Shown: in pieces, positions 25,640 to 34,413 of the stretch
Position numbering within the stretch: position 1 is the first letter of the stretch
Layout: the number at the start of each line of letters is the position of its first letter
Assembly (NCBI GenBank): GCA_046295975.1
Contig: JBKBMG010000014.1
Span: 1-64,000 of the forward strand
Direction: 5' to 3'
Length of the DNA stretch: 64,000 bases
Source: UBA2357 sp046295975
Lineage (GTDB): Bacteria; Pseudomonadota; Gammaproteobacteria; Burkholderiales; Rhodocyclaceae
Made by a program: the position numbers and the translations under genes
Notes under the pieces: generated by a model
Seen by the model: the letters and a program-made list of their open reading frames with translations, nothing else
What the model was told of the DNA's origin: nothing
The model's database searches: none

Positions 25640-27585
25640 TGCGCTTCAATCGTGGGAGTCGGTAGCGGCTCCGCACTGCGCTCGGCAGCGCCGGTCGCTG
25701 CAGACCGGACGGTATCCCCGCCGCTTGGCCGTAATGGCCGCTGCCAACGGCTGAGCACCGCGTGCAGTGCATCCTGCCGGACCGGCTTGGGCAGGAAGCC
25801 GTCCATACCCGCCTCCATGCATTCCTCACGGTCGCTGTCCATGGCGTTTGCCGTCACGCCGATGATCGGAATCCCCGCCCTGGCGCCGGTCAGCGCGCGA
25901 ATCCGGCGGGTGGCCGCCAATCCGTCGAGTTCCGGCATCTGCACATCCATCAGCACCAGGTCGTGATCACCCGCCGCGACACGCTCGACCGCACGCGCCC
26001 CGTCCTCCACGACTTCGACGCGGTGGCCCAGGCGCTCCAGCAGTCCGGTGACCACCCGCTGGTTGATCGGGTTGTCCTCGGCGACCAGAATGTGCAGGGG
26101 CGCGCCAGGGGTGGCTTGCTGGGCGGCCACTCCGGGCATCTTCGCACCGCTGGAAGCGGGTCGGCCGCGGGCGTCGGCCAGCGGCAGCCGAACCTCGAAC
26201 CAGAAGCGGCTGCCCTTGCCCACTTCGCTGTCGAATCCGATGCGCCCGTTCATGTGTTCTACGATGCGGCGGCAGATCGCCAGACCCAGGCCGGTACCGC
26301 CATAACGACGCGACATCGAGGCGTCGGCCTGTACAAAGGTGTTGAACAGTTTGGGGCGGGCTTCTTCCGGGATCCCGATGCCGGTGTCGATGACTTCGAA
26401 GCACAACCGCCGCGCCTGGTCGCGGATGGCGCCGGCGGCCCGTACGTGCACCTTCACGGAACCTTTCGGTGTGAACTTCACGGCGTTGCTGACGAGATTT
26501 AGCAACACCTGGCGCAAACGCCCGGCATCGCCGAGGTAGGCCCCCTCCACCTCGGGGTCCACCGACATGTGCAGTTGCACTTCGTCGCCACGCGTACCGG
26601 AGGCGAGCAAGGTCACCACCGCCTCCACCAACGGCCGCAACTCGAAACGCGCGTTGTCCAGTTCGAAGGCGCCCGACTCCAACTTGGCGATATCCAGTAC
26701 GTCGTTGAGGATGACCAGCAAGGCGTCGGCCGAGTGGCGTATCGTGAGCGCGCGGGTGCGCTGGGCCTCGGACAATCCAGTCTCGAGCAACAGCTCGGTC
26801 ATGCCCAGGATGCCGTTCATCGGCGTGCGGATCTCATGGCTCATGGTCGCGAGGAACTCCGACTTGGCACGGCTGGCCGATTCGGCACGGGTGAGCGCGA
26901 AGCGCAGCTCGCCAGCAAGCCGTTCCACCGATTGGCGGGCCCGTTTCTCTTCGCGAATACTGCGGTAGAGCAGGGCAAAGGTGAGTCCCATCGCGATCAC
27001 CATCAAGGCGATCAATCCGCCCAGGCGGCTCAGCAATTCGACCGCCTGCTCGCGGTCGGTCAGACGCGCCGTCATGCGGAACTGCAATACGTCCAGGGCA
27101 AAGCGGCGGGACAGTTCCTGAAAACTGACGGCTTCGGTGAGCGCCGTGCTCACCGCTGCCCCGTCGCCCGGATCCAGCTCCACGAGCAGCGCATCCATGA
27201 TCTCGATACCCGCTTCTATGCGATCAAGCTGCGCCCATAGCAACGGATCGGCACGATAGGCCTGGCTGAGCTGACCACGACGAGTGAGGATGACGCGGCT
27301 GTACAAGACCTCGAAACGCTCGTGGAGATCCTCCAGCGCCTCCGGACTGGGGCGTATCGCCAGCAGCTCCAGTGCCGCCGTCACCCTAAGGGCTTCGCGG
27401 TCAAGCTGGTTGGCGGTCCACAACACGTCTTCCTGGGCGCCGGCCGAAACTTCGCCGGCACGTTGCACCACCTGGTGGAACAAGGCAGTGGCAGCGGTGA
27501 GAAACACCAAGGAGAGCGCAAGCAACGCAGCCACCTTGCCACGATGGCTGCTCACTGCATCGGAAGAGCTGTCTCGCGCGTTCAT
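25636..27585 (-). CDS. hybrid sensor histidine kinase with periplasmic helical domain
   Basis: The 649-residue protein has TM1 at about 18-40, a periplasmic helical region at 41-188, and TM2 at about 189-209. The HisKA phospho-acceptor is H250 in ATMSHEIRTPMNG, the HATPase has N-box NLVSNAVKF and G-boxes DTGIGIP and GTGLGL, and a receiver domain from about 498 carries phospho-acceptor D547 in LVLMDVQMPELDG. It has no output domain, so it needs a separate phosphotransfer or response protein not found here. A PruR-like periplasmic protein is encoded 28 bases upstream and two GTPases follow with overlaps, which suggests pterin-type sensing linked to the GTPase pair. Confidence 0.88.
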   Translation of the reverse strand: MNARDSSSDAVSSHRGKVAALLALSLVFLTAATALFHQVVQRAGEVSAGAQEDVLWTANQLDREALRVTAALELLAIRPSPEALEDLHERFEVLYSRVILTRRGQLSQAYRADPLLWAQLDRIEAGIEIMDALLVELDPGDGAAVSTALTEAVSFQELSRRFALDVLQFRMTARLTDREQAVELLSRLGGLIALMVIAMGLTFALLYRSIREEKRARQSVERLAGELRFALTRAESASRAKSEFLATMSHEIRTPMNGILGMTELLLETGLSEAQRTRALTIRHSADALLVILNDVLDIAKLESGAFELDNARFELRPLVEAVVTLLASGTRGDEVQLHMSVDPEVEGAYLGDAGRLRQVLLNLVSNAVKFTPKGSVKVHVRAAGAIRDQARRLCFEVIDTGIGIPEEARPKLFNTFVQADASMSRRYGGTGLGLAICRRIVEHMNGRIGFDSEVGKGSRFWFEVRLPLADARGRPASSGAKMPGVAAQQATPGAPLHILVAEDNPINQRVVTGLLERLGHRVEVVEDGARAVERVAAGDHDLVLMDVQMPELDGLAATRRIRALTGARAGIPIIGVTANAMDSDREECMEAGMDGFLPKPVRQDALHAVLSRWQRPLRPSGGDTVRSAATGAAERSAEPLPTPTIEAQ

Positions 27586-27613
27586 AGGCTCGCCTGCGAA
27601 ACCGCGACCCGGC

Positions 27614-28117
27614 TCAATCGACCCGGATCCGGCGGATCTGCCAGATCGAGCGGGTGTGGATCATTTCGTTGTTGAGGCGCGGGTAATCGTCGAAGGGATA
27701 GATCAAGAACAACGGCCCCTTGTCGCGGATGCGCAAGCGCTCACCCCCCTGGCGCATCGCCAGAATGACCTGGTACTGCTCCAGATCGGATACCGGCACC
27801 GTTACCGAATAGTCGTTGAGCGCGGTAATCACCAGTTGCCGGCCGTGTGCGCCTACGACCTCCAGCACCGCGGAGGCGAGCGGCCCTTCGAAGTGGGTCA
27901 CGCCGTCGGTCCATGGGGTGGACGTGCTTATGCCGCGAGAAGGCAAGGCCTCCAGCATGGCGGAGTCGAAATCCGCGCGATCACCTGCATTGGTATGGCT
28001 GATCGCCCCTTCGACGCTCAGTATCACCCGCCCGCTCGGCGTCGGCAGCGGCTCGGCCCACGCCAATGTGCTTGCGATCGCGCACACCAGTCCGACGCAA
28101 GCTCGATGCAGCCGCAT
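27614..28117 (-). CDS. periplasmic SUOX-fold protein without the Mo-ligand cysteine (PruR-like pterin receptor)
   Basis: The 167-residue protein has a signal peptide at 1-22 (cleavage after LAWA). The mature part contains no cysteine, so it cannot coordinate molybdenum the way sulfite-oxidase-fold enzymes do. The C-terminal GPLFLIYPFDDYPRLNN and SIWQIRRIRVD segments are typical of the short periplasmic members that work as pterin receptors (PruR) beside membrane signalling proteins. The kinase gene follows after 28 bases. The start at 28117 is chosen for the signal peptide; in-frame ATGs at 28141 and 28183 and the ORF end at 28219 exist. The PruR assignment is inference from fold, missing cysteine and context. 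Confidence 0.6.
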   Translation of the reverse strand: MRLHRACVGLVCAIASTLAWAEPLPTPSGRVILSVEGAISHTNAGDRADFDSAMLEALPSRGISTSTPWTDGVTHFEGPLASAVLEVVGAHGRQLVITALNDYSVTVPVSDLEQYQVILAMRQGGERLRIRDKGPLFLIYPFDDYPRLNNEMIHTRSIWQIRRIRVD

Positions 28118-28443
28118 CCACCACCCGATACCCTGCGGCATGTGCGTCACATGGCGCACATCCATCGTCTCGCCCCATACCATGGTCTTCCTCCATCCAT
28201 CCCACCCGGGTGCCAGCATCGCTTCGGCTCACCGCCGCTAGTCCCCATTCCTGGTTCCACTGCATGTGCATCTTCCCGCATCCGGCCGCGTCTATCCAGC
28301 ACGGCCGTCGCCCCGCACGGACCCGACACGGCGGCGTGAAGCTTGCTTGTCAAGAAATGCCGGTCTCGCAATAGACCACGCGGCATCTGCCAAGGCCGCG
28401 CCGGCGCAATGAAGATGATGTGAAAAAACAAATAGATGGATAC

Positions 28444-28529
28444 GCACATCGAAGAATGTGCGATCACCAGACCAGGGGAGACACCGGGAAATCCGCACCA
28501 ATTCCGTACGGACGGAATCCATTTTGGTG
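28444..28529. promoter_or_regulatory. two palindromes upstream of a small gene
   Basis: GCACAT-N6-ATGTGC (28444-28461) and ATTCCGT-ACGG-ACGGAAT (28501-28518, with outer CACCA/TTGGTG arms at 28496-28529) lie in the 440-base gap between the PruR-like gene and the 89-residue gene. They look like operator sites or mRNA hairpins. Nothing else is seen in 28118-28557 apart from AT-rich sequence at about 28410-28440. Confidence 0.4.
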
Positions 28530-28557
28530 CAGGTTTGCCCAGAAGGAGGAGACAAGC

Positions 28558-28827
28558 ATGCTCAGCCTCACCGACTGCATGGATTTCATCGACCTGGATG
28601 GCGCCACGATAGACGTGATTGCCGAACACCAGCACATCCCCGCCATGCTTGCCGCCGAACTCGGAAGCCAGTTGCTCGGCAGTGCCCGCGGCATCCATCG
28701 CATCCACACGATGCACCGCGACCTGATCGCGCACGCGGCGGAAACCGGCCATCTCGGAAAGGAACGCAATCTGCGCAGGATTTACGCAGCATTCACACGC
28801 AAGTACCCCATGCCCCGGCATCTCTAG
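28558..28827 (+). CDS. small hypothetical protein
   Basis: The 89-residue soluble protein starts at an ATG seven bases after a strong AAGGAGGAG (28543-28551); the in-frame upstream extension to 28420 has no such signal and is rejected. It is rich in histidine (10) and isoleucine, with an alternating helix pattern, and ends in a basic RRIYAAFTRKYPMPRHL stretch. It has one cysteine (in TDCMDF). I do not recognise a family. Its leader carries two palindromes, which suggests specific regulation. Confidence 0.65.
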   Translation: MLSLTDCMDFIDLDGATIDVIAEHQHIPAMLAAELGSQLLGSARGIHRIHTMHRDLIAHAAETGHLGKERNLRRIYAAFTRKYPMPRHL

Positions 28828-28861
28828 ACGAAACGCCAGAGCGGCCAGGGCGTTCCGGCCG

Positions 28862-29266
28862 CTATTCGGCGTCGGTCGAGCCTTCGGCGATCTCGAGCGC
28901 GGACTCCGCAGGCGTATCCGCTTCGACGCCCGTATCGGCGTCGGCGCGACCCAGGGTCGCGTCGCGCACCGACTGTACCGCGCCGACGCCTGCGTCCTTG
29001 AGCTTGACCGCCGCATCGCGGATCTTGCGGGCCGCATCCTCGGCCGCCTCCTTGGCGTCGCGCACACCGTTGTCCGTGCCGGCGGAGCCCGCTTCCGTCT
29101 GCTCGACCGACACCACCTCGACAGAAGCGGTCGGAACGGCGTCCGAAACCTCCGTAGCGGACGAGGCATCGCTCGTCGGCGCACGCTCGACCGCGCCGGT
29201 CGATGTCTCGACCGAGCACCCCACCAACATCATCGCAGCGGCCAGACTGGCCACGACGGTTTTCAT
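28862..29266 (-). CDS. small lipoprotein
   Basis: The 134-residue protein has a lipoprotein signal ending in lipobox LVGC (lipidated C17). The mature protein is strongly acidic and serine/threonine/alanine-rich. An amphipathic, coiled-coil-like helix at about 65-100 has regularly spaced lysines and aspartates (AKEAAEDAARKIRDAAVKLKDAG), as in small structural lipoproteins. Residues 29267-29347 are in frame but precede the signal; the start at 29266 has an AAGGGAA. Function unknown; an envelope-stabilising role is only suggested by composition. Confidence 0.7.
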   Translation of the reverse strand: MKTVVASLAAAMMLVGCSVETSTGAVERAPTSDASSATEVSDAVPTASVEVVSVEQTEAGSAGTDNGVRDAKEAAEDAARKIRDAAVKLKDAGVGAVQSVRDATLGRADADTGVEADTPAESALEIAEGSTDAE

Positions 29267-29456
29267 CTTGATTTCCCTTTTGTAGAAATGGGTCCACGCA
29301 CTTTGAACGCTAAACCCCTGACAGGAAAAATCAAGGTGGAGTTTCAAAAATACAACACTGTGTTACATAAAGCCTACAGTTTGCAGGTATCTGCCTTGAT
29401 GAGTTGTCACGACCCGGCGCAATCCGGCACTCGGCCCTTTCCGGCGCACAAATGAA

Positions 29457-29479
29457 AAACCCGTGCCAGGCACGGGTTT
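29457..29479 (-). terminator. rho-independent terminator of efp
   Basis: A 10-bp stem (AAACCCGTGC with its complement) and CAG loop lie just past the efp stop. Read on the minus strand, the stem ends in a run of Ts. It closes the earP-efp unit. Confidence 0.85.
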
Positions 29480-29527
29480 GCTGTCGCGGACCCGACCCGC
29501 AGGAAGCGGGTGGACACAGCGCGCAGA

Positions 29528-30085
29528 TTACTTGACGCGGTTCTTGTACTCGTCGGTACGGGTGTCGATCTCGATCTTGTCACCAATCTCGACGAAGGCC
29601 GGCACCATGAGTTCGAAGCCGGTGCCGATCTTGGCCGGCTTCAGAACCTTGCCGGAGGTATCCCCCTTGACCGCGGGTTCGGTGTAGGTGACTTCACGCA
29701 CCACCGAGTTCGGCAATTCCACCGAGATCGCCTTGCCGTTGTAGAACACCACTTCGCACTGCAGACCGTCTTCCAGATACTTCAGCGCGTCGGTCATGTT
29801 CTCGGCTTCGACTTCGTACTGCTCGTAGTCGGCATCCATGAACACGTACATCGGATCGGCGAAGTAGGAGTAGGTCACCTCCTTGCGGTCGAGCTGGACG
29901 ACCTCGAACTTGTCATCGGCCTTGTACACCGACTCGGACGGCGCGCCGGTAAGCAGGTTCTTCAACTTCATCTTGACCACCGCAGCGTTGCGGCCAGACT
30001 TGTTGTATTCGGTCTTCTGGACTACCAGCGGGTCGCTGCCGACCATGATGACGTTGCCGGAGCGGAGTTCCTGAGCGGTTTTCAT
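29528..30085 (-). CDS. efp: elongation factor P
   Basis: The 185-residue three-domain protein rescues ribosomes stalled at polyproline. The tip of the first domain reads KSGRN with arginine at position 32, not lysine, which is the form modified by rhamnosylation. The matching modifying enzyme EarP is encoded immediately upstream, 57 bases away on the same strand. The start at 30085 (MKTAQELRSGN) is the standard EF-P start; the frame to 30115 is not used. Confidence 0.98.
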   Translation of the reverse strand: MKTAQELRSGNVIMVGSDPLVVQKTEYNKSGRNAAVVKMKLKNLLTGAPSESVYKADDKFEVVQLDRKEVTYSYFADPMYVFMDADYEQYEVEAENMTDALKYLEDGLQCEVVFYNGKAISVELPNSVVREVTYTEPAVKGDTSGKVLKPAKIGTGFELMVPAFVEIGDKIEIDTRTDEYKNRVK

Positions 30086-30142
30086 GCTGTTTCCTGGGTA
30101 TGGCTGTCGCGGCACGATCGCCGCAAGGATTTGAAAAACTTC

Positions 30143-31339
30143 TTATTTTAGCACCGTACCGGAAAATTCCACCAGATTCGTGCACAAGTCGGTGTGCTCT
30201 GCCAACTGCTCGCACCACTGTCGCGCGTGTCTTGCCAACCGAGGTAGCGCAGCGTCCATGGCGGGCCAGCAAGCGGCGGGATCTCCGCGCCCGTTCCATG
30301 CGCGCCAGAACGCCGCCAGGGCTTCGCCGTCGCCCCCCTCCAGCTGCGCACCGTAGCGGGCGAGAAAAGCGTCGAGCTTGACCTGATGCGCGTCCTCCGC
30401 CTGCCGGTAGATCTGCCACACGCAGGGCCGGGCCGCCCATTGCGCGCGCACGAAGGAATCCTCGCCGCGCACAAAGTTCAGGTCGCAGCACCACAACAAT
30501 CGGTCGTAGTCGTGTTGCGACAGAAACGGCAGTACCGCAACGTCGAGCGCGCCACGGACCAGGCGGTCGCCAGCCCGCAATGCGGACTGGCCGAGATGGC
30601 GGCCGAGGTCCCCGAGCACGCGCCCCTCGGGCACCAGCAGCAAGGTCGGCTGCGCCGCCGTCTCCCAGAGGGCGAGCAGATCGGGCAGGGCTGGCGTCTC
30701 GTAAGCGAACAACGACACCCGGCGCACATCCGCCTCTACCCCACTGACACCGGCGCAGGCCAGAAAACGCAAGGCGGCCGGCCGGTCGGCAAGAAACGCG
30801 TCGCGCGCCGCAAGCAGTTCCCGTTCGCGCAACAGCCCGCCGGTGCGTGCGTCAAAGCCGGGGAAGAAGAAGCGCTTGACCAGCGGCAGACGCGGATGGG
30901 GCGAGCTCAACCCATGGTAGTCGCCGACCCAGTCCTCAGCGGACAGATATTCCAGGTTTATCCACAGCGGCGGCGGGCTCGCCTGCGCCATCGCCGCCAG
31001 GGCCGCTTCGGGCAGGTCGCAGGCAAAAGCCTCGATCACCACGGCCGCATCGGCAACTTTCGCAAAGCCGGCGGCATCGCCCGGGCCATCCGGCCAGCGA
31101 CGTACCTCTACCCCTTCAACCACCACCAATGCCGGTCCGCCATTGGTCCAGACGGCTTCATCCGTGAGCGCCGATGCCGCCTGCGGACAGATGCGCCGAA
31201 AAGCCGCCATGTGGTCCACCCACAGCCTGACCGGCAAGCCGAAACGCGCCCGCAGCTCGCGCGCCAGACGCCAGCACACGCCGATATCCCCGAAGTTATC
31301 AACAACCCTGCAGAAGATGTTCCAGGTACCGTCGCGCAT
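30143..31339 (-). CDS. earP: EF-P arginine-32 rhamnosyltransferase
   Basis: The 398-residue GT-B glycosyltransferase transfers rhamnose from dTDP-beta-L-rhamnose to R32 of EF-P. N-terminal VVDNFGDIGV carries the two catalytic aspartates (D14, D18), and the C-terminal RGEDSFVRAQWA holds the conserved glutamate and donor-binding residues. Start MRDGTWNIFC at 31339 is preferred; a TTG at 31369 would add 10 residues. It lies directly upstream of efp, the arrangement known from Pseudomonas and Neisseria relatives. Confidence 0.97.
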   Translation of the reverse strand: MRDGTWNIFCRVVDNFGDIGVCWRLARELRARFGLPVRLWVDHMAAFRRICPQAASALTDEAVWTNGGPALVVVEGVEVRRWPDGPGDAAGFAKVADAAVVIEAFACDLPEAALAAMAQASPPPLWINLEYLSAEDWVGDYHGLSSPHPRLPLVKRFFFPGFDARTGGLLRERELLAARDAFLADRPAALRFLACAGVSGVEADVRRVSLFAYETPALPDLLALWETAAQPTLLLVPEGRVLGDLGRHLGQSALRAGDRLVRGALDVAVLPFLSQHDYDRLLWCCDLNFVRGEDSFVRAQWAARPCVWQIYRQAEDAHQVKLDAFLARYGAQLEGGDGEALAAFWRAWNGRGDPAACWPAMDAALPRLARHARQWCEQLAEHTDLCTNLVEFSGTVLK

Positions 31340-31621
31340 CGCATCAAACCCGCCGGGCGGCGTGGGCAATCATGGTGGAAAGGCGTGAATCCATTGTGGA
31401 CAAAGGCGTTTCAAGACCCGTCCCGACATTCCGGCCACAATTCGCACACAGCGAAAGCCGGGCTTATCTACCGGGTTGTCCGCCGGCAATCTGCAGGCAG
31501 CGCAAGCTGCGGACCGATTTATCCACAGAATCGGGGCGCACTTTATGTTTACCTTTGTTTAATTTCTTACTTCTATGTTTACAACCCCATGCAACTGGCC
31601 GCGACCGTCGCCGAACGGCCT
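31340..31621. other. intergenic region with DnaA-box-like sites
   Basis: A perfect DnaA box TTATCCACA is at 31519-31527, and a one-mismatch copy (TGTGGACAA on the plus strand) is at 31395-31403. An AT-rich block rich in TTTAC/TTTGT follows at about 31540-31590. It separates the earP gene from the rsuA gene, both on the minus strand. No gene is visible. Confidence 0.45.
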
Positions 31622-32338
31622 TTATTCGTCGGCTTGATAGTCAGCAAGCTGCGCCAGGTCCGCGGTGTCCAGCCAGCGCCACTGCCCTTCCGGCAGATAC
31701 GTGGGGAGCACCAGGCCCCCGACGCGAAAGCGATGCAGGCGGGAAACATGGTTGCCAACCGCCGCGATCATGCGCTTCACCTGGTGGTACTTGCCTTCGG
31801 TGATCACCAGCGTCAGCGAGCGTTCGCCGCTGCGGGTGCAACGACGCGCACTGATGGGCTGGGGTTCGTCGTGCAGGGTCACGCCGGTCAAGAGTTGCCG
31901 CAGTTGCTCGTCGGTCACCGGAGACGCGGTCTCGATCGCGTACTCCTTGGGGGTTTGCTTCTTGCCCGAACTCCACAGGTGAATGAACTGGCCGTCGTCG
32001 GACAGCAGCAACAGCCCGGTGGCGTCCTGGTCCAGGCGGCCTACCGGCTGGACGTCGCGGTTGGCGAACTGCGGCGGCAGCAAGGCGAAGATGGACGGGT
32101 GAAAAGTCGGCTTGCGCGAGCATTCGTAGCCGGCCGGCTTGTTCAGCACCACATAGGCTTGTTCGCGGTAGGTCCAGGGTTGGCCCTCCACTTCGAACAC
32201 CAGTCCCTCCACCGGTATCTCGGCAAAGGGGTTGTCTACGGGGGTGCCGGCAATCGACAGCGCGCCGGCGCGGATCAGGGAGCGACATTCCTTGCGGCTG
32301 CCAAAACCCTGGGACTGGAGGATACGTTCGGTTTTCAT
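31622..32338 (-). CDS. rsuA: 16S rRNA pseudouridine(516) synthase
   Basis: The 238-residue protein has an N-terminal S4 RNA-binding domain (about 1-45, RILQSQGFGSRKECRSLIRAG) and a catalytic domain with GRLDQDATGLLLLSDDG, whose aspartate in RLDxD is the nucleophile. Other family blocks are VLNKPAGYECS and EGKYHQVKRMIAAVGNHVSRLHR. The short S4 plus RsuA-type core fits RsuA better than RluB, RluE or RluF. Confidence 0.88.
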   Translation of the reverse strand: MKTERILQSQGFGSRKECRSLIRAGALSIAGTPVDNPFAEIPVEGLVFEVEGQPWTYREQAYVVLNKPAGYECSRKPTFHPSIFALLPPQFANRDVQPVGRLDQDATGLLLLSDDGQFIHLWSSGKKQTPKEYAIETASPVTDEQLRQLLTGVTLHDEPQPISARRCTRSGERSLTLVITEGKYHQVKRMIAAVGNHVSRLHRFRVGGLVLPTYLPEGQWRWLDTADLAQLADYQADE

Positions 32339-32719
32339 TGCGCGATCTTACCCGCAGGGCGGCCTGTTACAAATTTCTTGTGGATGAATCGGGGTGTTTC
32401 GGTGGGAAAGACTGTGCACAGCCGGTACATCATATGTGCACAAGCGGCTGCTTCGGTGATGCGAGGAAAACCGACCATAATCTCCACACACCTACCGGAC
32501 CCGGTTGTCGACTGCCTTGCCCACACCCTCATCGGCTTTCTGCCAAAGGGGTTTGAAGGTTTATCCACAGTTTTGTCCGGTACAACGTATACAGAGTTTT
32601 CTATATATAAAAGAATCAACAACATCCCCTCCCCACCGACTTGCATATGGCATTGGTCGGGGGCTTTACAGCGGCGCCATGCGCGTTAAACTGCCGCCTG
32701 TTTTCGAGGAGCGAGCGTC
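32339..32719. other. intergenic region with a DnaA box and AT-rich block
   Basis: A perfect TTATCCACA at 32561-32569 is followed by an AT-rich run (TTTTCTATATATAAAAGAA at about 32597-32615). A near-copy of the box on the other strand, TGTGGATGA, is at 32379-32387, and TGTGCACA palindromes lie near 32412 and 32436. It separates the divergently oriented rsuA and SRPBCC genes. No gene is visible. Confidence 0.45.
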
Positions 32720-33190
32720 TTGAAGTTCGAGCACATCGTGGTGATCAACGAGCCGGCCAATCCGTTGGTCACGGACTTGACGCGGGAGGAGCTGTGGTTT
32801 GGTTTGTTGTGCCGGGCCGAAGATCCGCGACCTTTTCTGCCCGGACTTGAGGCCTGCACCATCGTTGAGCGCAGCGAAACCACGCTGTTGCGGGAACTAC
32901 GTTTCGGCGCGGCGGTGATTCGCGACAAGGTCGAGATGGTGCCCATGGAGTCGATGACCTTCGAATCGTCGGCGACCGCTGAACATGCTGGCGGCACGCT
33001 TACGATCAGCATCGAGGAACCCGCTCCGGCGGAACTGGTATTGCGTTTCAGCTATCGCACGACCCTGCCGGACGCGGCCGGTGACCCGGACGGCAAGTAC
33101 GCAGGGTTCGTGAAGTCCGCCTATCACAGTTCCGATCTGGACACGGTCAGGGTGATCCGGATGATCGCCGAGTCCGGACGCCTGCAATAG
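32720..33190 (+). CDS. AtaL-like SRPBCC protein (DUF1857)
   Basis: The 156-residue helix-grip protein starts at TTG 32720, eight bases after GAGGAG (32706-32711). The pattern INEPANPLVTDLTREELWFGLLCRAEDPRPFLPGL is typical of AtaL-like SRPBCC proteins, which bind hydrophobic ligands in a deep cavity. The ligand is unknown. It stands alone, divergent from rsuA, and is followed by rdgC after 170 bases. Confidence 0.7.
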   Translation: MKFEHIVVINEPANPLVTDLTREELWFGLLCRAEDPRPFLPGLEACTIVERSETTLLRELRFGAAVIRDKVEMVPMESMTFESSATAEHAGGTLTISIEEPAPAELVLRFSYRTTLPDAAGDPDGKYAGFVKSAYHSSDLDTVRVIRMIAESGRLQ

Positions 33191-33360
33191 GCCCCTCAAG
33201 GCCGCCTCGAACAAGCGTCGCGCACGGCCGGGTGCAAGGCGGGCGCCGCAATCCGTTTCCGCAGTGGGTTGTTTGGCATGCCCGATCGGTGGATCCGGTC
33301 GTTTTTCCCACGGACAGGCGCCGATTCGCTTGTCCTTTTCGTTTTTTGGAAGACAAGACA

Positions 33361-34281
33361 ATGTGGTTCAAGAATCTTCAGGTTTACCGCCTTCCCGCAG
33401 CGTGGCAGATGGATGCCGACACCTTGGAGTCGCAACTCGCACGGCGCCGCTTCCAGCCCTGCGGCAGCCAGGACCAGGAAACGCGTGGCTGGGTTTCGCC
33501 CACCGGCGACGAGGCGCTGGTGCACCGGGTCGGTACGCAGTGGTTGATTGCGCTGGGTTATGAACAACGTCTGCTGCCGTCTTCGGTAGTGCGGCAGGAG
33601 GCGGACGAACGGGCCGAGGAACTGGCCGCCCGCCAGGGCTACAAGCCAGGCCGCAAGCAGATGAAGGAGTTGCGCGAGCAGGTCATGCAGGAGTTTCTGC
33701 CGCGGGCGTTCACCCGGCGCAAGAAGGCTTTTGCCTGGATCGATCCGGTCAACGGCTGGCTGGGCATAGACGCGCCCAGCCAGGCTCGCGCTGAAGATGT
33801 GCTCGAGGCCTTGCGCCAGGCGCTGGACAGTCTGCCCTTGGCCTTGCTGCGTACCGAGCGCTCACCGGCCTCGGCGATGGCCGACTGGCTGGCGGGCGGC
33901 GAGGCGCCGGCCGGTTTCAGCATCGACCAGGATTGCGAGTTGCGCTCGGTGACCGAGGACAAGGCGGCAGTGCGCTATGTGCGCCACGCGCTTGAGGGTG
34001 AGGAAGTGCGCAATCACCTCGAGGCGGGCAAGTTGCCGACGCGGCTGGCGCTGACCTTCGACGACCGGGTGAGCTTCGTGCTGACCGAGAAGCTCGAAAT
34101 CAAGCGGCTCGACTTCCTCGATGTGGTCAAGGAAAAGGTCGACGAGGTCGGTGCCGAAGACGCGCGCGCCTTGTTCGATGCCGGTTTCGTGCTGATGACG
34201 GGGGAACTGGCATTGTTGTTGCCGGCAGTGATCGAGGCGCTGGGCGGCGAGTTCAAGGCGGCGGAGCCTCTGGCCGCGTAA
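33361..34281 (+). CDS. rdgC: recombination-associated protein RdgC
   Basis: The 306-residue protein has the start MWFKNLQVYRLPAAW at 33361; upstream in-frame sequence has no ribosome binding site. RdgC forms a ring dimer around double-stranded DNA and limits RecA. Conserved blocks are FQPCGSQDQETRGWVSP, ROLPSSVVR-type segment LLPSSVVRQEADERA, and TRRKKAFAWIDP. Length matches the family. Confidence 0.95.
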   Translation: MWFKNLQVYRLPAAWQMDADTLESQLARRRFQPCGSQDQETRGWVSPTGDEALVHRVGTQWLIALGYEQRLLPSSVVRQEADERAEELAARQGYKPGRKQMKELREQVMQEFLPRAFTRRKKAFAWIDPVNGWLGIDAPSQARAEDVLEALRQALDSLPLALLRTERSPASAMADWLAGGEAPAGFSIDQDCELRSVTEDKAAVRYVRHALEGEEVRNHLEAGKLPTRLALTFDDRVSFVLTEKLEIKRLDFLDVVKEKVDEVGAEDARALFDAGFVLMTGELALLLPAVIEALGGEFKAAEPLAA

Positions 34282-34413
34282 GTGTCGGCTTGCACGCAGG
34301 TGTGGCGCCCGGAGAATTGCGCAAGGCATGATTGCATGCGCAATAGATGTTCCTTTATGGGTAACAACAGGGCATAATCCGCGTTCCTGTTGTCAATACT
34401 CATGGAATCGAAC

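Noticed and set aside
31395..32615. Calling this the chromosomal origin
   Set aside because: Only two perfect DnaA boxes, no dnaA, dnaN, gyrB or parAB nearby, so it is reported only as an observation.
30386..32689. 767-residue plus-strand frame across earP and rsuA
   Set aside because: It spans two well-identified minus-strand genes and an intergenic region; low-complexity composition shows it is a shadow.
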